This document shows, in pieces, positions 44,278-54,284 of a stretch of 64,000 nucleotides of DNA. The DNA is from Paenibacillus solani (GTDB lineage: Bacteria; Bacillota; Bacilli; Paenibacillales; Paenibacillaceae). Within the stretch, counting starts at the first letter, position 1, and the number at the start of each line of letters is the position of its first letter. The translations under genes were made by a program, and so were the position numbers. Below the pieces are notes generated by a model that did no database searches, was not told the origin of the DNA, and was given only the letters and a program-made list of their open reading frames with translations. The DNA lies in NCBI RefSeq assembly GCF_001277345.1, contig NZ_LIUT01000003.1:545294-609293 (forward strand). Reading direction: 5' to 3'.

Positions 44278-45633
44278 ATGCACTCGCACGAAGTAAAGAA
44301 CAGAAGAAAACGCGACACTGATGGATCCTGGACAGCCGCCATATCCCATGCCTTGACCGAGTCATGGACCGGTGCATTCGCTTCTTTACGATTCTCTATG
44401 AAGCTTCGTACCCGCAAACAGGAGCTGCAGTGGGAGCGCGCAGCTGTGAATGCGATTCACATAAAGCTGAAGGGAATTCTTTCATCGAGCTGCTGCGAAA
44501 TGGAGCGGAGACCTCCCCTGAATTACGATTATCAAGTTGATCCTATTCCCTGGGAAGAACAGCAGCTTATACAACGCATCTATGAAAAAACATCCGAGGC
44601 CAATCGCAGCAATGTGACCCGGACTCAAGCATACTGGGACTGCTATCTCTCCTATCCTGAAATCCATTGGGCTCTGCTGGCCCATATGGTGTCGCGTAAT
44701 GCTGGTTGGAATATGAGTGATCTGAAGGGTGGGTTAATGTCGGATCTCACGGATCCGGCATTCAAGAACAATCTATACCGCTTTCTGGAACGCTGTAATG
44801 CCCTGATTTTTCAAGATGCTTATCCACAGCTGCTTCTCTATATGCATAGTCGTAAAGAAGGAAAGCCTTTATTTCATTTACTTCCACACTTACATGTTTC
44901 ATCGTTCATGGCACCGTTCTGGGAGCAGTTTTGGCAGGATGGAGGAAGCTCTCTGCTCACGATAGCCCTTATTATTAATGAGCAGAATTACATTGAGGGA
45001 CGAGTGGCAAAACACCCTTTTTACCAGCAGCATCTTCTGAAGCATACTCTCTTCCGAACGCACGAGCTTGCCAGGCTGAATCAAATCGTGTTTCCCCTAG
45101 GGGACGGATATGTGAACAAATCCGATATGGATAACACCATTGGGCAAAACCTTCCTTCCCGACCATTAGCCGGGCTGACCCTGCCCAAGTTCGATAGCCT
45201 GTCGCTTCGGATCAAGGCAGGCCGTTCACTGTATGCTTTATTGTTCGGTTATGAGGAAATACATCGTGCTGTGCTGGCATTCGCTCAATCAACCAAACAT
45301 CAGGGCTCACGTGCCGAATATTGGCCTGCCTTGTTTACGCCAACGGTTGATCAGGCCATGAATCATGCTCACGTAAGCATTGATCTACTCAAATCGGAAT
45401 GGCTTCCGGCCGGTCAGCGCCTGTACAGCCCCCGTCTCGAAGAGGTTTGGCACGATGAACCTTCCGAACCCATCCCCCGTTACGACTGGTACCAGGACGA
45501 TTCCATGTTGACGCATATTCGAAAACCGCATCGTCCGCTGCGGCCAGATATGACTCATGCTCATCGTGCAGCCCTGGAGAAAACCTCCATCGCTCACGAT
45601 GCAGCTGCCCGGCTGCCATTCCATCGACATTAG
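44278..45633 (+). CDS. DUF2515 family protein (YppC-like)
   Basis: A 451-residue protein. The segment SEANRSNVTRTQAYWDCY, then WALLAHMVSRNAGWNMSDLK, matches the DUF2515/YppC signature. ATG 44278 lies 8 nt after AGGTGA; GTG 44260 is an alternative. No signal peptide or enzymatic motif is evident. In Bacillus, yppC lies near recU and ponA, but that context is absent here. Function unknown. Confidence 0.85.
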   Translation: MHSHEVKNRRKRDTDGSWTAAISHALTESWTGAFASLRFSMKLRTRKQELQWERAAVNAIHIKLKGILSSSCCEMERRPPLNYDYQVDPIPWEEQQLIQRIYEKTSEANRSNVTRTQAYWDCYLSYPEIHWALLAHMVSRNAGWNMSDLKGGLMSDLTDPAFKNNLYRFLERCNALIFQDAYPQLLLYMHSRKEGKPLFHLLPHLHVSSFMAPFWEQFWQDGGSSLLTIALIINEQNYIEGRVAKHPFYQQHLLKHTLFRTHELARLNQIVFPLGDGYVNKSDMDNTIGQNLPSRPLAGLTLPKFDSLSLRIKAGRSLYALLFGYEEIHRAVLAFAQSTKHQGSRAEYWPALFTPTVDQAMNHAHVSIDLLKSEWLPAGQRLYSPRLEEVWHDEPSEPIPRYDWYQDDSMLTHIRKPHRPLRPDMTHAHRAALEKTSIAHDAAARLPFHRH

Positions 45634-45643
45634 TACCATAGCA

Positions 45644-45684
45644 AATAGAGACCATCCCGATACTGCGGGATCGTCTCTTTAATA
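45644..45684. terminator. Terminator
   Basis: GAGACCATCCCG and CGGGATCGTCTC pair with one internal C-C mismatch, followed by TTTAAT, downstream of the DUF2515 gene. Confidence 0.75.
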
Positions 45685-45722
45685 AACCTGTATATTAGCT
45701 CTTGCTCCCTTATCTTAACGGT

Positions 45723-47348
45723 TTAACTCCGCTCACGGATACGGGAAGACTGCAATCTCATGAGTGGACGAAACACCTTCTGTAAAGGGCGCGGGTACGT
45801 GCTAAGTTCATCTTTACGCAATACACCAAGCACCACCAACAGTACAAGGTATAGAATAACTACAGCAGCGCCTACCACCAGACAGGTTATCAGGAAGGCT
45901 ACTCGTGCTGGCATAACATGCACCAATTGAATACCAGCCTGATTGAGTCCATAGCCGATGCCTCCGGCAACCGCCACGGTCAATAAGAAACCTGCCCAGC
46001 GTCCCCCCATAATCGAGAAGGAAACAATCGCTTTGATGGAACGCAAATTAAGCAGCGTAATGACAAGAAAACAGAGGGCAGTGCTGCCAATAATGCCATA
46101 AATGCCAAAGAACTGAGATAGCAAGAAGCTGGCAGCCAGCTTGACTGCAATTCCGATCATCACATGGACCATCGACAGCTTGGCCTTACCGATACCAAGA
46201 AGAATGGAATTGGTAGTCATCATGGTAATCTGGAAAATCGTGCCGAACGTTAGAAGACCGATGATTCCGCTTCCCCCCAGAGAACTGAACAGCAAGCCGT
46301 TTATGGAATAGGACGCAACGCATAGGGCGATCACGACGGGCATGCCCGTCAAGATAGCAACACGCATAGCCAGCGTCACCTGCTGCTTCAAATGCTCCTG
46401 ATCTTTCCTGGCAAATGCCGCTGAAATAATCGGAATAAGCGAGGTGCTGAGCGCAATCGCAAGTATCGGCGGAATCCCTGCCACACTCTGTGCGCGGTTA
46501 CCCAAAATGCCTAGAGCAGAAGTCGCCTGTTCCAGACCAATCTGTCCCATGAGCAAAGGCTTTACGATAGAACCGTCAATGAAGTTAACAGCCGGTACCG
46601 CCAACGAGGACAGCACTATCGGTATAGACAGTGTGAATATATCCCGGTAGATGCCGCCAAGCGGAATCGAACGATCCGCTGCTGGCATCTTGAGCTCACG
46701 ATCACTCCGGCGAAGCTTTACTGTGAAATACAGCATCACCGCAAACGCTCCGATACTGCCGAGCACTCCACCAAACGAGGCGCCGGCTGCAATCCAGGTA
46801 TCATCGTATCCTATCCGCAGCAGCACATAAGCCAAGCCGATCGCTGTTGCTACCCTAGCAATCTGCTCAATGATCTGCGATATACCGCCTGCGGTCATGT
46901 TATTACGTCCTTGGAAGTAACCCCGCATCATGGCTATGGCTGGAAACAACAGCAGTGCAGGTGCCAAGGCCTGAATAGCAGCGGCTGCCTCCGGCTGTTT
47001 AGCAATATGGGTAGCATAAAAAGGAGCGCCAAAAAAGAGCAGAAGCGTCATAAAAAGTCCTGCCGCCCCAGCAAATATAAGAGCTGCATGATATACACGT
47101 CTGGCCTCTGCTGGCTTATCCAAAGCATGCCGTTCCGATACCATTTTGCTCAGCGTGCTGGGAATGCCCGCAGTAGCTACAGTCAATAGCATTAAGTACA
47201 CATTATTCGCGAGTGTGAATGAGGCATCCCCAATATCATTCAGCATATGCTCCAGCGGCACCCGCTGAACAAGGCCCAATACGCGGGCTACCAACGCAGC
47301 GGCAGCCAAAATAATGGTGCCTTTAATAAATGATTCCTTCTTAGACAA
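45723..47348 (-). CDS. MurJ/SpoVB-like polysaccharide flippase
   Basis: A 541-residue polytopic protein of the MOP superfamily with about 14 helices. It opens SKKESFIKGTIILAAAALVA, typical of the SpoVB/YtgP/YabM group. Such proteins flip lipid-linked precursors, for vegetative wall or spore cortex synthesis. The start is TTG 47348, after GAAGGG. It cannot be assigned between MurJ and SpoVB by sequence reading alone. The adjacent PBP at 48664 makes a wall role plausible. Confidence 0.88.
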   Translation of the reverse strand: MSKKESFIKGTIILAAAALVARVLGLVQRVPLEHMLNDIGDASFTLANNVYLMLLTVATAGIPSTLSKMVSERHALDKPAEARRVYHAALIFAGAAGLFMTLLLFFGAPFYATHIAKQPEAAAAIQALAPALLLFPAIAMMRGYFQGRNNMTAGGISQIIEQIARVATAIGLAYVLLRIGYDDTWIAAGASFGGVLGSIGAFAVMLYFTVKLRRSDRELKMPAADRSIPLGGIYRDIFTLSIPIVLSSLAVPAVNFIDGSIVKPLLMGQIGLEQATSALGILGNRAQSVAGIPPILAIALSTSLIPIISAAFARKDQEHLKQQVTLAMRVAILTGMPVVIALCVASYSINGLLFSSLGGSGIIGLLTFGTIFQITMMTTNSILLGIGKAKLSMVHVMIGIAVKLAASFLLSQFFGIYGIIGSTALCFLVITLLNLRSIKAIVSFSIMGGRWAGFLLTVAVAGGIGYGLNQAGIQLVHVMPARVAFLITCLVVGAAVVILYLVLLVVLGVLRKDELSTYPRPLQKVFRPLMRLQSSRIRERS

Positions 47349-47404
47349 AACCGTACCCTTCTTTCTCCTCCAAAGCGCCTGTTACAGCGATTCCTAAGCG
47401 TCGA

Positions 47405-47890
47405 TTAGAAAATCCAGATGAAGAAAATGATAATCATTGCTAACTGCAAGATAATCTTCACCACAATGCTGCTGAACAATCCAAGGACAGAACCGAAGCC
47501 CACCTTCATGGATTTGCTTGGTCCCGAGCCAGCGAGCATTTCACCCAGAAAGGCCCCAAGAAACGGCCCGATAATCAATCCAAAAGCGGGAATAACGAAC
47601 GGCCCGATAATCAGCCCGATCGTACTGCCCCATATCGAAGCTTTGGAACCACCAAGCTTCTTAACTCCCCATGCGTTAACAGCATAATCGGCAATAAAGA
47701 GCACTACGAGAATTAGGGTCTGAATGATCCAGAACCACATATTGTAATGCTCAAACGTAAAGAACCAGCCGTAAACGAACAACGCCAGGTAAATAGCGAC
47801 AACCCCCGGCAAAATCGGGTAAATCGCTCCTGCCATCCCAATGATAAACAAAGCGATGACGATAATCCAGCCTAATATGTCCATCGACAT
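47405..47890 (-). CDS. DUF456 membrane protein
   Basis: A 161-residue protein with about five hydrophobic helices in the DUF456 pattern: ILGWIIVIALFIIGMAGAIY, then glycine-rich GPFVIPAFGLIIGPFLGAFL. Its first codon overlaps the upstream HAD gene context: the HAD stop (47892-47894) is one base before ATG 47890. In-frame ATG 47884, 8 nt after AAGGGTG, is a better-spaced start. Function unknown. Confidence 0.87.
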   Translation of the reverse strand: MSMDILGWIIVIALFIIGMAGAIYPILPGVVAIYLALFVYGWFFTFEHYNMWFWIIQTLILVVLFIADYAVNAWGVKKLGGSKASIWGSTIGLIIGPFVIPAFGLIIGPFLGAFLGEMLAGSGPSKSMKVGFGSVLGLFSSIVVKIILQLAMIIIFFIWIF

Positions 47891-47891
47891 C

Positions 47892-48638
47892 TCACCCTTC
47901 GATCAGAATATGATCCCTGATGACTTCCACGATTCCATCCTCATTGTTGCTAGAAACCACGATGTCCGCCTCGTCCTTCACCGTCTGCTGGGCATTGCCC
48001 ATAGCTACTCCCAGGCCTACCTGCTGAATCACAGCGAGATCGTTCAAGCTATCGCCCACGGCTACGACCTCAGACATTTGAATACCAAGCAGTTCACACA
48101 CCTGTTCGATTCCGGTCGCTTTGTTAACACCCAGTGGATTGATTTCCAGGTTATCCGGCGAGGAATTCGTGATCTCCAGCCCGCCCATCTCCTGCAAACG
48201 CATCAGAATATTGTGGCGCACCTCATGATCGTTCGTGGTGTAACCAAACTTCAACCATTCCTGATTCGCGATATCATCTGTCCAGTTCTCGTAATTAAAC
48301 AATCTATCTACTGCATACGCCCAATACCATGATCCGGTTTCAACGGCCAGGGCATGCATTTGCTCCACTAACTTGCTGTCCAGCAGCGCCCGGCGATGCA
48401 GTTCATAAGGAGCGCGCCATACCTCACCGCCATTCACCGTTACCATCGGTGTCATTAGCTCTAGCTGTTTGGCATATGGGTATGCATCCCGAAACGACCG
48501 ACCTGTCGATAGACAGACATGAATACCCTGCCGAACCGCTTCTTTGATCCACTTTCTTGTTTCCTCCGATACTTCATGATCATCTTGAAGCAGTGTACCA
48601 TCCATATCCAGTGCTAATAAACGATATTTCTTATTCAT
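47892..48638 (-). CDS. Cof-type HAD-IIB family hydrolase
   Basis: A 248-residue phosphatase. HAD motif I is LDMDGTLL (about residues 8-15), motif II STGR (LSTGRSF), motif III Lys in GVNKATGIE, and motif IV VGDSLNDLAV. The C2B cap is present. Family members dephosphorylate sugar phosphates or FMN-like substrates. AAGGGGG precedes ATG 48638. Confidence 0.93.
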   Translation of the reverse strand: MNKKYRLLALDMDGTLLQDDHEVSEETRKWIKEAVRQGIHVCLSTGRSFRDAYPYAKQLELMTPMVTVNGGEVWRAPYELHRRALLDSKLVEQMHALAVETGSWYWAYAVDRLFNYENWTDDIANQEWLKFGYTTNDHEVRHNILMRLQEMGGLEITNSSPDNLEINPLGVNKATGIEQVCELLGIQMSEVVAVGDSLNDLAVIQQVGLGVAMGNAQQTVKDEADIVVSSNNEDGIVEVIRDHILIEG

Positions 48639-48663
48639 GGTGTTACCCCCTTATAGCCTTACC

Positions 48664-50685
48664 TCATTCTTGATCATCCGTTTTCTTGGGATGAGGCGTA
48701 CCGTCAAGTCCATAAATCTCATCATACGCATCAAAAATCTTACGGGCAACCGGCGCAGCACTCTGAGAACCGAAGCCTGCTTCCGGTATTACAACCGCCA
48801 CCGCAAGCTTAGGATTCTGGCGTGGTGCGAAGGCGATGAACACCCCGTTTTCGATCATTCTTCCACCAACCAACTGCTCAGATGTACCGGTTTTACGGGC
48901 AAAATCGTATTTGAAATCTTCAAAGGCACGAAGTCCTTGCGTATTCATCCCTGCAATCACTTCATTCCAGTACTGTTGTGGAAACTCCTCTTTGTTCAAT
49001 ATTTCGCGCTTGAATTCCTTAATCACATTTCCGTCCTGATCCACAATCTTGCTCGCAAGCTGCGGCCGGATGCGCTCGCCCTGATTGGCAAGCGTGCTGG
49101 CATACTGTGCCAATTGGAGCGTCGTATATTTACCGGACTGTCCGAATGAAGCGTATGCCATGGCAGCCAGATAACTTCCCGCCTGCTCGATATTGGTATA
49201 CTCAATGATTCCTTTATGTTCTTTCGGCAGACCTGATTCCGTGGACACCCCCAGTCCAAACTTCTTCATATATTCATCCCATTTTCCAACGGATTCGGGT
49301 CCGTATTTGTTATAGAGGCGTTCCCCAACCCAATCAACCATGAAGGCATTGGAGGAATGCTCGATCGCTTTTCTTGCGTTCAGGGACCCATAGGCTTTAC
49401 CGCCGGAGTTCCGAACCCTTGAGTTATCTTTACCAAAGAATGCAGCACCGCCATCATAATAATAATCGTTCGGCCCGAACAATTTTTCATTAAGTCCAAT
49501 GAGTACACTTAATGGCTTTACTGTCGAACCCAACAGCACAACCGACTCCAAATTGTTCCCGGATCGGCCCGAGTTGTATGGAGAGATGGTTCCATTGCCA
49601 TAATACTTCATAACGGTTTCCCAATCGTCGGTTCCATTCTCCCATACATTGGGGTCATAGTCCGGCATACTGGCCATGGCAACAATATTACCAGTGTCCA
49701 CCTCCATCGCTACAGCATAACCCGTTTGTGCATTCGGATGTGTCTTACCAGATACTGTATTGGTGTGAAGCCATTTCAATTGATCCAGGATCGCTTGCTG
49801 GGCAACCTTCTGAATATCTTTATGGATCGTCGAATGAATATTGTAGCCTTTCTCCGGAGCGACCATAGTCGGCACCCCGCTGGCCATGTTCTGCGGATTA
49901 ATCGGAATACCGATATATCCATTCTTGCCTCGCAGTTCATCCTGGAACATCATTTCAAGTCCATCTACGCCTACCTTCTCCTGTTCGGTGTAAATGAGCC
50001 CCGGATCTTTTTGCGTTTTGTTCTTCTCATCGATCTCTTTATATTTATCGAGCGTTTTATTTCCGCGGAACTCCCTCAAATAACCGATCGTTTGCACGGC
50101 GATTTTGTCCGGATTATATTGACGCTGACTCTCTTCCACAACCTCAACCCCGGGATACTCGCTCTTATGCTCCATAAAATAAGCGACTTCTTTAGTCGAT
50201 AAATCCGCCTTAATACGTCTAGGCTCATAACCCGGCTGCTTGTTAAATTCCAGGTCCATCGCTTTGATTACATCATCCACGGTTAGCTTATCTGCTTTGG
50301 GGTCACCATATTTGTCGAATACCTTAACCATTTCCTCAGCCAGCTTCTGGATCTCCGGCCGATTCTTCTTTCCCCGCTCAGATGAGCTGTAATCCTTTAA
50401 CAGCGTTAAATACAGCGCTTGAGAGGGCGTCGAATAAGCAATCGGTGTTCCCGAAGCATCAATGATGCTGCCTCGGATCGGCTGCAGCGGGAAGTTCTTA
50501 ACCTGCCCTCCGGTTTCGAGTTCTTTCAGCTCAGGCCCTTCCACGAACTGCAGTATCGCCAGTCGTATAATGATGACACAAAATATGATAAATGTACTGA
50601 AAAAAAACACGTTTACCCGCAAGTTAAATTGACTGCCGGCAGTTTGTTCTTCTTGTTTGCGCTTATCCGGCCTAAACCCTTTCAC
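48664..50685 (-). CDS. Class B penicillin-binding protein 2
   Basis: A 673-residue peptidoglycan D,D-transpeptidase. One N-terminal membrane helix (about 25-48) is followed by a dimerisation domain starting RGSIIDASG. The transpeptidase has SxxK in GSTVKPLSV, SxN in HSSNAF and KTG in RKTGTSEQ. It lacks a glycosyltransferase domain. The closest functional class is the elongation PBP (PbpA/PbpH, PBP2), rather than the division PBP2B. The start is GTG 50685, after AAGGGGAG. It likely works with a SEDS polymerase encoded elsewhere. Confidence 0.92.
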   Translation of the reverse strand: MKGFRPDKRKQEEQTAGSQFNLRVNVFFFSTFIIFCVIIIRLAILQFVEGPELKELETGGQVKNFPLQPIRGSIIDASGTPIAYSTPSQALYLTLLKDYSSSERGKKNRPEIQKLAEEMVKVFDKYGDPKADKLTVDDVIKAMDLEFNKQPGYEPRRIKADLSTKEVAYFMEHKSEYPGVEVVEESQRQYNPDKIAVQTIGYLREFRGNKTLDKYKEIDEKNKTQKDPGLIYTEQEKVGVDGLEMMFQDELRGKNGYIGIPINPQNMASGVPTMVAPEKGYNIHSTIHKDIQKVAQQAILDQLKWLHTNTVSGKTHPNAQTGYAVAMEVDTGNIVAMASMPDYDPNVWENGTDDWETVMKYYGNGTISPYNSGRSGNNLESVVLLGSTVKPLSVLIGLNEKLFGPNDYYYDGGAAFFGKDNSRVRNSGGKAYGSLNARKAIEHSSNAFMVDWVGERLYNKYGPESVGKWDEYMKKFGLGVSTESGLPKEHKGIIEYTNIEQAGSYLAAMAYASFGQSGKYTTLQLAQYASTLANQGERIRPQLASKIVDQDGNVIKEFKREILNKEEFPQQYWNEVIAGMNTQGLRAFEDFKYDFARKTGTSEQLVGGRMIENGVFIAFAPRQNPKLAVAVVIPEAGFGSQSAAPVARKIFDAYDEIYGLDGTPHPKKTDDQE

Positions 50686-50763
50686 GTATGCTTCTCCCCT
50701 TTATCCACAATCCATAAAACCATATTAACATATCCGCCCTCTCCACTTCATCCGCCCGGCCTT

Positions 50764-50816
50764 CCAGATGGGAGAGGCGCACTTCCGCTTCCGAAAGTCC
50801 GCCCCTCTCCATCATC
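50764..50816 (-). terminator. Imperfect hairpin after the transglutaminase-like gene
   Basis: GGAGAGG and CCTCTCC ends enclose a partly paired GC-rich stem (50771-50810). No clear U-tract follows in either direction. Confidence 0.45.
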
Positions 50817-50825
50817 CATACTCGT

Positions 50826-51971
50826 TCAAAATACCTGTTCCTTTATATGCGTTTCATTAAAGCGCGGCGGGTTAAACCAGTTTCCGCTCTGGGCCCATGT
50901 GGGATCCAGCGGCACCCACCGCTTCTCTTCGGCCAAATAGACCTCATTCCATGCATGCGGACCGTAACCGCCTTGCCCGTTGTACCCTCTTCCTGTTACT
51001 ACGCGGACTTGAAGATCCTGAGAGCGGGCCATCATCGCATATAGCCGCGCGTAATCGATGCATACACCTAACCGGGTATCGTACGTATCCTGCGGGGTTT
51101 GCTCTTTCCATATCCGCTGTTCTTCATAAAGTGTGACCTTATCATAATCGTACGAAATTCGGGTCCCCACCCAATCATAGAGTTTTCGTGCCTTCTCTTC
51201 ATCGGTTTCCGCCCCTTGGACGACATGGGCCGCGGTCTGCTCAATACCTGCGGGAATTTTATGGTCGATAACCTCATACTTCCGCTGGATAATCCCATTG
51301 AGTTCCTCTTGGACTGACTGGGTAAATACCGGCAGTTTTTCCCGGACGAGCTTACCTGACAGCGGCTCTATGACTGCTTGGGCTCCCTGTTGATAAACTG
51401 GTGAAGCCTCAACGTACCGGCTGAAGCTTTGATCGGGATTAAGGCTGACATAGATGAATAACAGCGCAATAACGATAATAGCGCGCGCGGCACCCATGAT
51501 CACGCCGATTCCAGCACCAGTCAGGCGGCTGGGCAGCGATGAAGATCTATCCTTTCCAGATCTAATCAGCCCTTGTCCTTCCCCCATTATGAGGGATACC
51601 AAGAGACGAAGCATAAATACAATAAGGGCATAACTCAGCATGAACAACACAGCAAATCGCAACAACGGAAAATCGGCCAGCGATTTTATAACGGTATAAT
51701 ACATCTGTTCCCACACGCGCAGCCCACGATTCGGCAGGCTTGAGACACTGCTCAACCACTCTCCTGCTTTCGGTGAGAGCCACAATGTAAAAGGGATAGA
51801 TATCGCCAGTCCAACCAATCGAAGCACCGCATCCCCCAGAAAAAAAACAAGCTTCCCTGCCGAGCGGGAGGCTCCCCGATTCCATCCTTGTAATAAAGAA
51901 AAAGCTACAATCAGAAGCAGCAAGATGGTAATCCCATTACCATCCAGCACGCTTTCTTTCCATGCTGACAT
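50826..51971 (-). CDS. CvpA-like membrane region fused to transglutaminase-like domain
   Basis: A 381-residue protein. The first roughly 180 residues hold four or five hydrophobic helices laid out like CvpA (VAFSLLQGWNRGASRSAGK). The C-terminal domain carries the transglutaminase-like triad: Cys in LGVCIDYARL, His in YGPHAWNEV and Asp in VPLDPTWAQ. ATG 51971 (TTG 51974 is adjacent) follows GGAGGGG. The catalytic domain is probably extracytoplasmic. Family members act as proteases or crosslinking enzymes; substrate unknown. Confidence 0.85.
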   Translation of the reverse strand: MSAWKESVLDGNGITILLLLIVAFSLLQGWNRGASRSAGKLVFFLGDAVLRLVGLAISIPFTLWLSPKAGEWLSSVSSLPNRGLRVWEQMYYTVIKSLADFPLLRFAVLFMLSYALIVFMLRLLVSLIMGEGQGLIRSGKDRSSSLPSRLTGAGIGVIMGAARAIIVIALLFIYVSLNPDQSFSRYVEASPVYQQGAQAVIEPLSGKLVREKLPVFTQSVQEELNGIIQRKYEVIDHKIPAGIEQTAAHVVQGAETDEEKARKLYDWVGTRISYDYDKVTLYEEQRIWKEQTPQDTYDTRLGVCIDYARLYAMMARSQDLQVRVVTGRGYNGQGGYGPHAWNEVYLAEEKRWVPLDPTWAQSGNWFNPPRFNETHIKEQVF

Positions 51972-52082
51972 CAACGGGTAACCCCTCCTCTCTCATGATG
52001 TCTTCACTCACCGTGGCAAGCGGGCCAGCATGAATACACTTACGCCCGCTTACATACGTATCCGATTATGCTTCGTCAGGAT

Positions 52083-52529
52083 TTATTTAGATGCCGCATT
52101 GCCCTTTGCATCGTCGATAAAACTCCGAATCGTCTCATTGATTTCCCATTTCCCGACAGACACACCGCGGAAAGTAACGTCAACCTTTTCCGAACCGGCA
52201 CTTCCTGTCAGCTCCAGATTAGGAGCTTTGATGGAGTAGGTGCCGTCTCCATTGGAAGTATACTTCGCTTCCTTTGCTTCCTTCATCATCATGTTTAGCG
52301 CTTCTGTTTTTATCGTATCTACCGTTTCATCCTTTACAGTCGTTACGACCTCCTGAATCTTGTCGAAGGAAATTCCACTGTATATCAACAATCCCCCAAT
52401 AATAAGCACAACAAGTGCCCACTTAATGACGGTTCTCACCACATTAAGCACAATAAATAAAATAATTAACGCAATCGCAATGACTAACCAATTTTGTTTA
52501 AGGAACTCAATCCAGACCTGCATATCCAA
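52083..52529 (-). CDS. Uncharacterised membrane protein
   Basis: Not recognised. A 148-residue protein with two hydrophobic segments (about 14-29 and 33-50), followed by a soluble domain of about 95 residues rich in Lys and Glu. The start is TTG 52529, 7 nt after GGGAGTG; ATG 52523 is possible. It is 109 nt upstream of the transglutaminase-like gene in the same direction, so it may share its transcript. Confidence 0.7.
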   Translation of the reverse strand: MDMQVWIEFLKQNWLVIAIALIILFIVLNVVRTVIKWALVVLIIGGLLIYSGISFDKIQEVVTTVKDETVDTIKTEALNMMMKEAKEAKYTSNGDGTYSIKAPNLELTGSAGSEKVDVTFRGVSVGKWEINETIRSFIDDAKGNAASK

Positions 52530-52708
52530 TTCGTTTCACTCCCGTCAATCGTTTCAAAGCGGCCAGCTTAGGCCCTTATATTAATTATACATGATACCCC
52601 GCAAAGCTGTCAGCCAACCGGTCTTTTCATAAAAAGGTCTAAGCTTGCCCTTTCGAACGTACAAGTAGTAATGACGTATCGACAATTGCCGGATTGGAGG
52701 GGGCCCTA

Positions 52709-53872
52709 TTGAAAACCGCTTTATGGCTCTATATGTTTTTATTCCTGGCGTTTTTTGATTTGCATGCTCAGTATCCTGTGCTGACACCCTTTGCGATCTC
52801 GCTGGGTGCAGCTCCTACCTTTATCGGATGGATGATGGGCATCTATGCTTTAACACATCTGCCCGGTAATCTGCTTGCAGCCAATCTTATTGATCGACAT
52901 GGGAGCAGACGCTACATTATTTTCAGCCTAACCGCCGCTGGTGTTATTTTACTGCTCCAAGCACATGTCCAATTACCCTGGCAGCTGCTCGTCCTCCGCT
53001 CAATCAGCGGCTTTGTACTAGCATTTTTATCACCCGCCTGCTTGGCGCTGCTCGCCTCTCTATCCCGGGATCCCGTGACACAGGGGAAATACATGTCCGG
53101 TCACGGTGTAATCCATACGCTGGCCTCTGTGTTATCTCCGGCGGCAGGAGCCTTCATTGTGGCCAAGGCCGGGTTTTCTGGGACATTCCAAAGCTTGGGC
53201 TGGCTATTGATATTCACCGGCTTGATGGCATTCTTAAGCCTCCCCAAGCGTATGCCAGCTCTAGCCCAGAATGAGGAACAACGATCTCTCACGCAACAGA
53301 CGCCGTCAAGGCTGCCTTTTAGCCTGCGTTTATATTTAATACCTTTTGCTATCGCATGCTCTCAAGGAATCCTGTTCTTCGAAATACCGCTTCGAGAGAG
53401 CGGCCAAGCAAGCATTATGTCCACTGGACTTTTATTCTCTGTCATAAGCCTTGGAGCACTAGTGACGCTTAGCATGCTGTTCCTCAACCGTTATGGCCCT
53501 CATTCCAGAGTCGTCATCGGTGTGTTTGGGCTCGCTATTTGCTTCTATGCTTTGGCTGCTGCGGAACAAATACCAATTACTATCATTCTGTTCACACTCG
53601 GTCTTGCGAAGGGCCTGCTCTTTCCTGCGCTCTCCTCTTTGTTCATTGAACTTAGTGGCGGCGGCAGGCTCGGTAAAGTATTCTCCCTGCAATCGATTGC
53701 CATGTCGCTAGGCTCCTTTGTGGGTCCAATTGCGGCAGGACAGCTGCGGATCGTTGTATCTCCATATTTCATCGCGTTTCTGATGCTGATGACCGTCCTG
53801 CTGCTGCTTCCTAAACGCCCTCATGAGGAGCCGGTAACCTCTATCACCCCGGAAACTCCCATTACATCCTGA
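52709..53872 (+). CDS. MFS transporter
   Basis: A 387-residue major facilitator protein with about 12 hydrophobic helices. The loop 2-3 motif reads NLIDRHGSRRYI (consensus GxLaDrxGrrxxl). TTG 52709 is selected because GGAGGGGG lies 5 nt upstream. It may export drugs or small metabolites; substrate unknown. Divergent from the minus-strand genes at 52529. Confidence 0.87.
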   Translation: MKTALWLYMFLFLAFFDLHAQYPVLTPFAISLGAAPTFIGWMMGIYALTHLPGNLLAANLIDRHGSRRYIIFSLTAAGVILLLQAHVQLPWQLLVLRSISGFVLAFLSPACLALLASLSRDPVTQGKYMSGHGVIHTLASVLSPAAGAFIVAKAGFSGTFQSLGWLLIFTGLMAFLSLPKRMPALAQNEEQRSLTQQTPSRLPFSLRLYLIPFAIACSQGILFFEIPLRESGQASIMSTGLLFSVISLGALVTLSMLFLNRYGPHSRVVIGVFGLAICFYALAAAEQIPITIILFTLGLAKGLLFPALSSLFIELSGGGRLGKVFSLQSIAMSLGSFVGPIAAGQLRIVVSPYFIAFLMLMTVLLLLPKRPHEEPVTSITPETPITS

Positions 53873-53995
53873 AGCTGCACCAGGCGAGCGCCTAAATAGA
53901 TACAGATGGGCCAATGCACAATCCGTATGGGTAAACCCACATAAGATACAGTGTGGCATATGACCACTGATATCTAATCAAGGGGTGAAGCAATC

Positions 53996-54115
53996 ATGAC
54001 TCAAGTTCATCATCAACATCACAAACCTTGTTATACGGCAGGTCTCGGAAATGATGTAGGAATGATTTTGGTTTTGTACATTCTGCTCGTCATTATTCTG
54101 AGCTGCTTCTACTAA
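53996..54115 (+). CDS. Small YjcZ-like sporulation protein
   Basis: A 39-residue protein too short for routine gene finding. ATG 53996 follows AAGGGGTGA. The N-terminus is His-rich (TQVHHQHHKP) and the rest is one helix, GMILVLYILLVIILSCFY, matching the YjcZ/YjcM-like small sporulation peptides. Function unknown. Confidence 0.72.
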   Translation: MTQVHHQHHKPCYTAGLGNDVGMILVLYILLVIILSCFY

Positions 54116-54284
54116 CCATACATGGAAATAACATTTACGGCCCTCCGCATGGATGGCCGTTATTTGTCCTTTGCATGATCCGCCAAAAACAAGTTACACT
54201 ATGATTACATTATTCGACGGCACAACAACATTTCCCGGGGAATTGCCGCCAGAGATCTCCGTATCATGACAGAGGTGATAAATA

